A stretch of DNA of 16,450 nucleotides, from NCBI GenBank assembly GCA_964605185.1, contig CAZSBF010000093.1, forward strand, positions 1-16,450. The letters are read 5' to 3'. Of this stretch, positions 1-7,700 are shown one piece after another. Numbering within the stretch: position 1 is the first letter of the stretch; each line of letters starts with the position of its first letter. This stretch comes from JACRIM01 sp964605185 (lineage in GTDB: Bacteria > Planctomycetota > Phycisphaerae > UBA1845 > UTPLA1). The position numbers and the translations under genes were made by a program. Under the pieces are notes generated by a model. The model was not told the DNA's origin. It made no database searches and saw only the letters and a program-made list of their open reading frames with translations.

Positions 1-93
1 CTGTCGCACGATTATGGAACTGAGTCCGAGGCATTCATCAGGCAACCGGCCTCTCCCCTCGGATCACACAACCAAGCCCCGGAGAAACAGACA

Positions 94-1158
94 ATGAAAT
101 CGAAACAACTGACCCGACTGTGCCTTTGGTCACTGATAGCGATGGTACCAGGGCCGAATGCAATCGCAGAAAACTGGATTCCCGCGCCCTCTCTAAATGT
201 TCCGCGAGAGAGATTCGACCTCACCATCGATGAGTGCGGGAACATTTGGGCCATCGGCGGTGCAAACCGTACAGGCGGATGCGGTGGAGGCGGAGGCTCT
301 CTAGACAGCATCGAAAGGCTTGATTGGAACGGTCAGTCGTATTCCGCGCAATGGCAACTGATGCCAATTGTCCTGCCGACTACCCGAATCACCCACATGG
401 TCGTGGTGTCTCGCGGATTCTTATATATCTTCGGAGGTTATACCGCGTACGCCCAAAGTCAGGGGGCAATTCCGCTGGCCTCGGTGGATCGATACGACCT
501 CTTGAATGGATCTTGGAGCAGTTCAGCCGTGCCGCCCATGCCGGAGCCGAAATCCGAAGCGGGTGCGATCGCCGACCAATTCGGAAGAATATGGATTATC
601 GGTGGTTATAATCAAGCTGACGGCAATATTGGATTCTCGAATACCGTTCATGTATTCGACCCCGCGCGACCGGAGCTAGGCTGGCAGGTCGGTCCATCTT
701 TGAACCACGCACGCGCCAGATGTGGCATCACGCTGGACCAGAAAGGTCGAATTACAGTTGTAGGGGGTCACGGGCTCAATAGCGCACACATACAGTCGAT
801 TGAACGACTCGGCCCGTGTAGTGAGTCGGCTTGGACGGTATTGCCGCAACAACTGCCCGCACCAACCACCAATGATGACCAATGCTCGATTGGTTGGAAT
901 GGTGACATCTATGTCATTGGAGGCTATATCGCACATACATGGATAAACAGAGTGCTTCGCATCAGGCCAGAATCAATGCAAATTCTTCCTTGGGCTCCGC
1001 TCATTCAGGCGCGAACATTACATAGCGTGGTACTTGGCCGTGACAAGTACATCTACGCCATAGGCGGCGGCGTGTCCGGTTGCAACTCCACGACCGCGTG
1101 CGAGAAGCTATACACCGGGCCGACCCGACCGGAACCCACCGTTGGGCCGGAAGAATGA
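94..1158 (+). CDS. Secreted Kelch-repeat beta-propeller protein
   Basis: 354 residues. The first 25 form a signal peptide: Lys-rich start, hydrophobic core, and an AIA site before ENW, so the protein is probably exported. Six Kelch-type blades follow, each with a hydrophobic strand ending in a Gly-Gly pair at about residues 55, 114, 170, 224, 276 and 324 (examples: IWAIGG, LYIFGG, IYVIGG). Spacing of 48-59 residues fits a six-bladed propeller. Kelch propellers mostly bind proteins or glycans; a few are oxidases, but no copper-ligand set was recognised here. A Gly-rich loop lies at residues 61-69. The C-terminus is a short Pro/Glu tail with no membrane anchor. The start is backed by GGAG at 81-84, nine bases before the ATG. 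Sampled GC is lower than in neighbouring genes (about 45% in 901-960), so recent acquisition is possible. Ligand and role are unknown. Confidence 0.85.
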   Translation: MKSKQLTRLCLWSLIAMVPGPNAIAENWIPAPSLNVPRERFDLTIDECGNIWAIGGANRTGGCGGGGGSLDSIERLDWNGQSYSAQWQLMPIVLPTTRITHMVVVSRGFLYIFGGYTAYAQSQGAIPLASVDRYDLLNGSWSSSAVPPMPEPKSEAGAIADQFGRIWIIGGYNQADGNIGFSNTVHVFDPARPELGWQVGPSLNHARARCGITLDQKGRITVVGGHGLNSAHIQSIERLGPCSESAWTVLPQQLPAPTTNDDQCSIGWNGDIYVIGGYIAHTWINRVLRIRPESMQILPWAPLIQARTLHSVVLGRDKYIYAIGGGVSGCNSTTACEKLYTGPTRPEPTVGPEE

Positions 1159-1203
1159 TCTGATTTCACCGCTCGATCGGGTCGGCAGAGTCTGGAAAAC
1201 GAG

Positions 1204-1239
1204 ACGGGCCGGGCGCGCCTCGATGCGTGCCCGGCTCGT
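1204..1239. terminator. Bidirectional stem-loop between convergent genes
   Basis: Bases 1204-1218 and 1225-1239 pair as a 15-bp stem with two G-U wobbles and a 6-base loop. The stem sits between the end of the Kelch gene (1158) and the end of the minus-strand genes (1264). It has no U-tract on either side, so it is not a textbook intrinsic terminator. It may still act as a bidirectional terminator or protect 3' ends. Confidence 0.6.
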
Positions 1240-1263
1240 GCCTATTGCCATCACAACGAATTC

Positions 1264-1917
1264 TCAAAACAGCCCCGCCACGGCCTCGACCAGATCATGA
1301 ATATGCCGGCTGACCATCCACATTGGCAGAATCAGCAGCCCCGCGCCCAGCATCACGAGGCATGCGCCCATCGTCGAGGGCAATTGCGATACGAGGCTCA
1401 GGCGACGCTCCAGCTCCGGGCCGACGCGGGCCACGATGGACTGGCGGACCGCCTCATCGGCCTCGACATGCACACTCATGTTTCGCAAGAGTGCAAACCG
1501 GCGAACATGCAGCGTCACCCGACCGCAATCAGACGTCCACTGTCGGCCATCCCACGCACCATTCAGGCCGGCCGCCCGCAGGGCCTGTTCGATCAGCCGA
1601 AGCCCGGTCTGTTCGGAGATGTTGTAGATCACGAAGCCGTCGCTCGCCCGCGGCAGGAACTTCCAGAAGCCCAGGCCCGCGGCAAAAGCGGCAACGCTCA
1701 ACGCCGTCCACCCCTGCGTCCCCGCCAAGGCGGGCACTGGCCAGAGCAAAAGCGGCACGAGCACCGTGGTGAGCGCAACAAAGTCGCTCCGGCAGGTCGT
1801 CAAGTACGGCCGTGAGTGACTGTTCACCAATCCCAGAACCAGAAAATAGAGAGCGATCGGCGCGACATTGCCAACGAGCATGAGCACGTCGGCCGGTTGA
1901 TAGGATGAGAAGATCAT
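1264..1917 (-). CDS. Uncharacterised four-helix membrane protein
   Basis: 217 residues from the ATG at 1917. Hydrophobic segments lie at about residues 10-31, 45-65, 68-87 and 185-205. Between helices 3 and 4 is a soluble domain of roughly 95 residues with an alternating alpha/beta look, including a stretch around SDGFVIYNISEQTGLRLIE. No catalytic motif or named family was recognised. An ATG at 1977 would add 20 residues but overlap the upstream gene by 38 bases. The 1917 start leaves a 22-base gap and begins just before the first helix, so I prefer it; neither start has a good SD site. It is the last gene of a minus-strand set of three and is probably co-transcribed with the two small genes upstream. 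Confidence 0.7.
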   Translation of the reverse strand: MIFSSYQPADVLMLVGNVAPIALYFLVLGLVNSHSRPYLTTCRSDFVALTTVLVPLLLWPVPALAGTQGWTALSVAAFAAGLGFWKFLPRASDGFVIYNISEQTGLRLIEQALRAAGLNGAWDGRQWTSDCGRVTLHVRRFALLRNMSVHVEADEAVRQSIVARVGPELERRLSLVSQLPSTMGACLVMLGAGLLILPMWMVSRHIHDLVEAVAGLF

Positions 1918-1939
1918 CGCCGCCGCCGATCCGGGGCCG

Positions 1940-2314
1940 TCAGGAAGGTCGCTTCCCCTCGGAAGGTCGATCCACATGGGAACCGACCTGGGCGACCTTG
2001 CGATACCCCAGGTATTTTAGCACTTCGAGCACCTCGGTCCAACTCGGGAACGGGCGCTTGTTCAGTCTCTTATATTCGTCCATCGCCATGACGAACTCGA
2101 ATTGATCGTCGTTCAACTCCCCCTCTTCGGCGGAGCGACGGCTGTCCGACCGGCGCCGGCCGGGCCCGCGGCGTCGCTCCAGGCCGTTGCGCCGATCCAC
2201 GGAGGGCTTTCGCCGCTCGCTGCCGGTAAAGGGCGTCTCGGGGGCGGCGGACTCAGTGGAAGGGTTCTCAGACATGTGAACTTTCGGGGAAGGGTGCTCC
2301 GAGAGCGAGCTCAT
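1940..2314 (-). CDS. Small Arg-rich conserved hypothetical protein
   Basis: 124 residues in three parts. Residues 1-30 are Ser/Pro/Glu-rich and look disordered. Residues 33-61 are strongly basic with repeated RR pairs (ERRKPSVDRR, then ERRRGPGRRR). Residues 70-106 are a compact helical part containing EFVMAMDEYKRLN, RPFPSWTEV and LEVLKYLGYRKV. The last part looks like a small folded domain of a kind I associate with uncharacterised planctomycete proteins. Repeated RRxxxDRR-type motifs occur in many unrelated proteins, so they give no function; nucleic-acid or acidic-protein binding is only a guess. The start ATG overlaps the stop of the gene before it (ATGA at 2314-2311), which implies translational coupling. 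An internal ATG at 2275 is a possible shorter start. Confidence 0.7.
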   Translation of the reverse strand: MSSLSEHPSPKVHMSENPSTESAAPETPFTGSERRKPSVDRRNGLERRRGPGRRRSDSRRSAEEGELNDDQFEFVMAMDEYKRLNKRPFPSWTEVLEVLKYLGYRKVAQVGSHVDRPSEGKRPS

Positions 2315-2724
2315 ACTTCTTCTTCGTCGAGCTCGTCCTCATCATCGTCGTCGTCGAGCAAATCGTCATCATCATCGTCGTCGTCATCGTCGTCGACCAG
2401 GTCTTCATCGTCGTCTATCGCTTCGATTTCGTCGTCGTCCTCGTCGTCGACCAGTTCTTCGTCCTCTTCTTCGACCGCGCCGTGTTGCACGCGCGATGCC
2501 AGCAGTTCCGAGGCCTCCACGAAATGTTCCTCGGCGACAAGGATCGCGACGCCCTTGTCCCCGCCGGCGGTGTCCTGTTCATACTTGGAGGGGATGTGCG
2601 AATCCTCCAGCAAGGCGCAGCATTCCTTCGCCTCTTCGACCGAGGAAGCAAACATCACTTCGACAAACTCCGCGTCCACGGCCTTGTCGAGCACTTCACG
2701 TCCGCCAAAACTATCTTCCACCAT
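2311..2724 (-). CDS. Small protein with DUF2007-like N-terminus and poly-Asp/Glu tail
   Basis: 137 residues from the ATG at 2724. Residues 18-80 look like the small alpha/beta DUF2007-type 'putative signal transducing' fold: FVEVMFASSVEEAKECCALL, a short IPSKYEQ strand, then GVAILVAEEHFVEASELL. That family assignment is by resemblance only. Residues 85-137 form an extreme acidic tail: 42 of 53 residues are Asp or Glu, including a run of 11 Asp, which should be disordered. The start is set by GGAG at 2737-2734, nine bases upstream; a longer frame from a TTG at 2802 has no such support. It is the first gene of the overlapping minus-strand set and has a candidate promoter at 2802-2773. Function unknown. 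Acidic tails in other proteins act as charge-based interaction arms or nucleic-acid mimics. Confidence 0.7.
   Translation of the reverse strand: MVEDSFGGREVLDKAVDAEFVEVMFASSVEEAKECCALLEDSHIPSKYEQDTAGGDKGVAILVAEEHFVEASELLASRVQHGAVEEEDEELVDDEDDDEIEAIDDDEDLVDDDDDDDDDDDLLDDDDDEDELDEEEV
2314..2472 (-). repeat. GAC/GAT/GAA low-complexity tract
   Basis: This stretch is almost entirely GAC, GAT and GAA codons in the minus-strand gene, the coding form of a trinucleotide repeat. The purest part, 2394-2362, encodes 11 consecutive Asp with GAC and GAT mixed. Codon mixing argues for selection on the protein, but the tract could also change length by replication slippage in whole codons. Confidence 0.8.
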
Positions 2725-2733
2725 GACCGTCCA

Positions 2734-2737
2734 CTCC
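2734..2737 (-). promoter_or_regulatory. Shine-Dalgarno site that fixes the start at 2724
   Basis: GGAG on the minus strand with a nine-base spacer to ATG 2724. It is one of the few clear SD sites in this window and decides between ATG 2724 and the unsupported TTG at 2802. Confidence 0.6.
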
Positions 2738-2772
2738 GTGAGTGACCTGTGAATCTCGTTCCAACCCCCGTC

Positions 2773-2802
2773 ATTCTCCGACTTTTGGCTGGCCCATGTC
2801 AA
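2773..2802 (-). promoter_or_regulatory. Candidate sigma-70 promoter for the small-gene set
   Basis: On the minus strand, a perfect TTGACA (2802-2797) is followed after 18 bases by GAGAAT (2778-2773, 4 of 6 matches to TATAAT). Initiation near 2766 would give a leader of about 42 bases before ATG 2724. The site lies in the 195-base gap after the VWA gene, so the small genes may be transcribed separately from it. Confidence 0.45.
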
Positions 2803-2919
2803 GCATATCGGTAAGCGGCCCTTTCCGCTAAAAACCTCGTATCGCCGGGAGCAAATTCCTTCGCCCCAGGGCCTGTGAAATTTGTGGGAATCCCCTTGAC
2901 AATCCGCGCCGGAGCCGCC

Positions 2920-4653
2920 CTACCCGACAATGAACCGCCTCCGCTGGAGGTAATCCCAGACAACAAACCGGTCCAGCTCCGTCCCGGAGACGAACACCAC
3001 CCGCCCCTTGGTCTGTTCGGCCAGTCGATAGGCGAACTGAATGTCTTCCTCGGATTGGGCCCAACTGGACAGCAGGAAGATATTAATCGTGATCCCCTGA
3101 TCGCGGCAGAGCAGGCCCTCACGCATCGTGAAATGCTCGGTTCGCTTGTCCGGCGGATAAAGCAGATACAGCCAGTTCTCCTCGAAGTGCGCCGTCGGCA
3201 GGCCGTCGGTTATCAGGATAATCTGACGATTCGGCGTGTCCTGAACCTGGAGCATCTGACGGGCAAGGGCGAGGCCGTGCTGGATGTTGGTGAAGTGCGG
3301 GTGAATGTCCCGCTCGGTCAGCCGGTCGTCGCTCATGTCGGCCTTTAGGCGAACCCACGGCTCGTGCGTCGTGACCGGTTTGGGCAAGAGCTGCGGCACC
3401 TCCGAAATGTGTCGACGCTTGGGTAACGTGTAGATATCCACGAAATCGACAAAGTCACCGGGGTACTCGGTGCGAATCAGCCCGTGCAACGCCAGCGCCA
3501 TCCGCTTTACGTGGATATACAACCCGTTCCACCGCATCGAACCGCTCATGTCCATGCAAAGGACGGTCGCGCATTTCGGATTGTTGCGCGTCTGGTGGAT
3601 TTCGATGTCGGCGGGCGTCAGGCGCGGGCGTCGATCCGCCGTCGAACCAGCGGCTGCCTGGCGAATCATCGCGTTCATCAGTGATGTCGGCACATCCATA
3701 TTCGCAAGGCTGTCGCCGAATTCGTAGGGCTTCGTGCGCGGCAACTCCACGGCGCCGTCGCCGGTGACGTTGTCCTGATGCCGGCCGCTTCGCGCGGCGT
3801 GCAAGTCGCTGAAGATCTTGTCCAGCAGCTTGGATTGAAAGATGCGGAAGGCCTTCGGCGTTAGTTGGAGCCTGTCGCCATCCTGTTGCAGGCCCTGCTC
3901 TTCGGCCATGTGCCGCAACAGCTCATCAACCTGTTGCCTCAACCGCTGGAGGTTGTCAACGTCCTGCTGATCGGCGAAGCGGGCCAACTCCTCCAGATTG
4001 ATCATGTACAACTTCGCGTTTTTCGCCGCCTCTTTCAATTGCTCAATCAGGCGGTCAATCGTTTCGAGTTCCTCCTTGATGGCGAGCGCCTTGGGCACAT
4101 CCATCTCGGTGCGCCCGGTGAACGCGTACTTTGCCGCGAGTTGCTCCACCTCGAACCGCTCGCCGAGCCGCTCCATCAGGTGTACGAGTTGCTTCGCAAA
4201 ATCGCTCTGCTCATCCTCGGCGTACCACATTTGTTCCAGATCGGCCATCTGCCCCGACTGCACGGCCTTCTCGAACATCTTTCGCCGTCGGTCCGGGGGT
4301 TCCGCCGCAGCCGCCGAATCGGTAAACGCCTTTCGCGCAGCGTTCGCCGCCGCCGACGTCTCGTACGTCTCCAGAATCCGCCGCCTTCGCTCTTCCAACA
4401 TCGCCAATAGTGCCGACACGCTAGGTCCCAACCCGCTGATCTGCGACGGGTCGATCTCGATCGCATTCGCCAGATCTTCCGCCGAGAAGTTTCGCATGGA
4501 GCCATATGCCAGCAGATGCTCAAACGCGGGCGTCACCAAGTCCGGCGGCTCCGACGCGGGCATGGGAAACCGGCTGGGGTCGTACCCCAGATAGGTGTGG
4601 ATGATCCCACCGGTTTGGTTGTCGTCGTTTTGCGATTCCACAGAGCGGATCAT
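2920..4653 (-). CDS. VWA-domain protein with MIDAS motif (COG4867-like)
   Basis: 577 residues. Residues 1-360 are mostly helical, with charged coiled-coil-like stretches around 80-110 and 190-260. The segment LTPKAFRIFQSKLLDKIF and the later KPYEFGD match the layout I recall for the uncharacterised COG4867 VWA family. The C-terminal VWA domain starts near residue 362 and holds a metal-ion-dependent adhesion site: D368-M-S370-G-S372, a Thr in HFTNIQHGL, and D483 in ITDGLPTA. All the expected ligands are present, so it should bind a divalent metal and a protein partner. Such proteins often act beside a MoxR or Mg-chelatase-like AAA ATPase; none is in this window. It has no signal peptide or membrane segment, so it is probably cytoplasmic. 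The ATG at 4653 lacks an SD site, but the conserved-looking HTYLGYDPSRF near the N-terminus supports a start there. Confidence 0.88.
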   Translation of the reverse strand: MIRSVESQNDDNQTGGIIHTYLGYDPSRFPMPASEPPDLVTPAFEHLLAYGSMRNFSAEDLANAIEIDPSQISGLGPSVSALLAMLEERRRRILETYETSAAANAARKAFTDSAAAAEPPDRRRKMFEKAVQSGQMADLEQMWYAEDEQSDFAKQLVHLMERLGERFEVEQLAAKYAFTGRTEMDVPKALAIKEELETIDRLIEQLKEAAKNAKLYMINLEELARFADQQDVDNLQRLRQQVDELLRHMAEEQGLQQDGDRLQLTPKAFRIFQSKLLDKIFSDLHAARSGRHQDNVTGDGAVELPRTKPYEFGDSLANMDVPTSLMNAMIRQAAAGSTADRRPRLTPADIEIHQTRNNPKCATVLCMDMSGSMRWNGLYIHVKRMALALHGLIRTEYPGDFVDFVDIYTLPKRRHISEVPQLLPKPVTTHEPWVRLKADMSDDRLTERDIHPHFTNIQHGLALARQMLQVQDTPNRQIILITDGLPTAHFEENWLYLLYPPDKRTEHFTMREGLLCRDQGITINIFLLSSWAQSEEDIQFAYRLAEQTKGRVVFVSGTELDRFVVWDYLQRRRFIVG

Positions 4654-4706
4654 AGCAGCACGACTTCGCGGTCACCGTCCGATCCATGCGGACCGACGCG
4701 TCAAAC

Positions 4707-4735
4707 TTGTACGCCGCGCTCAATTCGCCAATAAT
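4707..4735 (+). promoter_or_regulatory. Weak candidate promoter for valS
   Basis: TTGTAC (4707-4712), 17 bases, then AATAAT (4730-4735, 5 of 6 matches to TATAAT). It lies in the 106-base gap between the divergent VWA and valS starts. The -35 box is poor (3 of 6). I saw no T-box hairpins and no convincing promoter for the VWA gene on the other strand. Confidence 0.3.
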
Positions 4736-4759
4736 CGCCGCAAATAGAAACGAGCATTC

Positions 4760-7700
4760 ATGCCCCCCACCGAGTCAAAATCATACGATCCCGCGTCGAT
4801 TGAAAAGCAGATCTTCGCGCTGTGGAATGAGCGCAAGGCCTTCGAAGCAGGACCGCAAGACGGTCGCGTGCGCAAGAACCCCTTCTGCATGGTCATCCCC
4901 CCACCGAACGTCACCGGCGCGCTCCACCTCGGCCACGCCCTGAACAACACGCTGCAGGATATCCTCGTCCGCCACAAGCGCATGGCCGGCTTCAACACCT
5001 TCTGGCTGGTCGGCACCGATCACGCCGGCATCGCCACCCAGGCCGTGGTTGAAAAAAAAATCCGGGAAGAGGAAAAACTCAATCGGCACCAGATCGGCCG
5101 TGAAAAACTCGTCAAGCGCATCTGGGAGTGGAAGGAAAAGTTCGGCGGCCGCATCGTCGAGCAGCTCAAGCTCATGGGCTGCTCCTGCGATTATTCAAAG
5201 GAGCGCTTCACCCTCGACGACGGCTGCGCCAAGGCCGTGCGCGAGACGTTCTTCAAGCTGTTCCGCGACGGCCTCATCTATCGCGGCAAGCGATTGGTGA
5301 ACTGGGACACGCAGTTGCAGACCGCCGTGGCCGATGACGAGGTCTATCACGAAGCGGTCAAGGGCCACTTCTACCACTTCAAGTATCCGATTGTGGCACA
5401 GGCGTCCCCGCCTGTGGCCGTCGAACCGACGCACGTGCACATCGCAACGACGCGCCCCGAGACGATGCTCGCCGACACGGCAGTGGCGGTGCACCCCGAC
5501 CCGGCCGCGGCGATGGACAAGGCACTGGTTGAGTTGCGCACGAAGTTGAAGGAGGCGAGCGAAAAAGACAGCGCCGCCGTGCAGGCGTCCATCGACAACT
5601 TGATCGAACGACAGAAGTCCTTGCTCCCGACGCTCGTGAAACTCCGCGACATGGCGAAGGCCGGCAGAAAAATCATGCTGCCGCTCATGAACCGCGAAAT
5701 CCCGCTCATCTGCGACGAGTGGGCCGACCCCACCCTGGGCACCGGCTGCGTGAAGATCACGCCAGCGCACGATGTGAACGACTACGAGGTCGGCCGACGC
5801 CACGACCTGCCCATGATCAACGTCATGACGCCCGACGGCCGCGTGACCGACGAAGGCGGCGTGTACAAAGGCATGAAATTCGCCGACGCACGGAAGAAGG
5901 TCGTCGAAGACATGGAGGCCCTCGGCCTCGTGGAGAAGATCGAAGACCGAATGATCGACCTCGGCCACTCCGACCGCAGCAAGTCGCCGATCGAGCCATA
6001 CCTCAGCGATCAGTGGTTCGTGAAAATGAGCGATCTGGAGCGGGAGCATGCGGCGAAGATCGACGGCCTGCGACACAAGGCACCGGGTCTTGCGCAGATG
6101 GCGATTGACGCCGTGACGCGCGGTGACGTAAAAATTCACCCGGAGCGTTACGCCAAGACCTACACCGACTGGCTCAGCGAAAAGCGCGACTGGTGCATCA
6201 GCCGCCAACTCTGGTGGGGGCATCGGATACCGGTGTGGTCACTCGCAGTTCTGGGAGGCAATCCTGACGCAGTTGAACAGCACATTCAGTCGCTGGATCG
6301 TTGGGCCAAAGAGGGCAAAATCGCTTTTTGGGCACGAAAGAGGTTTGGTCCTGGGCACGGTCCTGAATCGGCAAACGAGGAGCAGTTTGACACGTTTTTT
6401 GTGTGTGTTCTGGATGAGCACGACTCTGACGTTATGACCGAATTGGGAATGTGGCATTACGAACAAGACCCCGACGTCCTCGACACTTGGTTCTCCTCTG
6501 CCCTCTGGCCGCATTCCACGCTCGGCTGGCCCGATGCCGCTGCGCACAACGAGCCACACGCGCAAGCACGTGGCCTCGCAGTGACGGAGGGACCGCTTGC
6601 TGGCGCGTGCGGCTCGTTGTTAGGGCAATTCTATCCGACACAAGTATTGTCCACTGCCCGCGAAATCATCACCCTCTGGGTCGCCCGCATGGTCCTCACC
6701 GGCCTCTACAACATCGGCGAGATCCCGTTCACCGACGTCTACATCCACTCCGTCATTCAGGACGGCCAGGGTCGCAAGATGAGCAAGTCGGCCGGCAACG
6801 GCGTCGACCCCGCCGACATCATTGAGGAATACGGCGCGGATGCCCTTCGCTTCACACTCGCCGACCTCTCGACCGAGACGCAGGACATCCGCATGCCGGT
6901 CAAGCCCAAGAAGCTGCCCGACGGCCGCACCATCAACATCAGCGAGAAGTTCGAGAAGGGTCGTAACTTCTGCAACAAACTCTGGCAGGCGTCGACCGGC
7001 TTCGTTATGCGAAACCTCGAAGGCTATGCCCCGCGCGAACTCGACCCGGCCAAGCTGCGATTGGAAGATCGCTGGATCCTCTCGCGCATGACCGCCTGCC
7101 AGGAAACGCTCGACGCGGCGCTGGAAAAGTTCCGCTTCGCCGAGGCCGCTGGGGCGCTCTACCGCTTCATGTGGGATGAGTATTGCAGTTGGTATATCGA
7201 GATGACCAAGTCGCGGTTGTCGTCGGCAGCGGGCCGGGACGCGCGCTCCACTGAGACCCCACCCCAACCCTCCCCTTCTCAAGGGGAGGGAGCCGGCGAC
7301 CGCGCGACGGCTCAGCAAATCCTCGTCTTCGTGCTCGACCGCCTGCTGCGCATGCTGCACCCGTTCATTCCGTTCGTGACCGAGGGCGTGTGGCAGGAGT
7401 TGAACAAGGCCGCCCCGCAGCGAGGATTAACCGGCATCTTCGATGCGAAGATCGAGCCGGCCCTCATTACCGCCCAGTGGCCGGCATTCGACGCGAAGCT
7501 GCGAAATGCCGCCGTCGAATCCGAGATGGACCGCCTGCACAACCTCATCAAGAGCGTCCGCGACATCCGCGCCGATGTGAACGACTATCGCGGCAAGGCC
7601 AAGCAGCCTTCGTTGCGAACGCTGGCCAAGGTGGTCATCCGCGCCGATGCCGACACAGCCGCACTCATCGAGCGCTATCGCGCCTTTGTGATGCCGCTTG

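Noticed and set aside
25..63. TCCGAGG/CCTCGGA inverted repeat upstream of the Kelch gene
   Set aside because: Seven pairs with a 25-base loop are expected by chance in GC-rich DNA, and no promoter or operator context could be tied to it.
2102..2752. Ser-rich plus-strand frame with long poly-Ser
   Set aside because: It is the antisense reading of the GAC/GAT acidic tract. The minus-strand genes have an SD site, an ATGA overlap and a folded-looking domain.
2814..2829. Small hairpin AGCGG/CCGCT as a terminator of the VWA gene
   Set aside because: Only five pairs, and the run of T residues lies before it on the minus strand rather than after it.
4654..4759. T-box leader or attenuator upstream of valS
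   Set aside because: The gap is only 106 bases and shows no T-box core sequence or terminator/antiterminator pair.
5195..6223. Minus-strand frame of 342 codons opposite valS
   Set aside because: It consists of Val/His/Asp/Arg-rich shadow sequence opposite conserved synthetase motifs.
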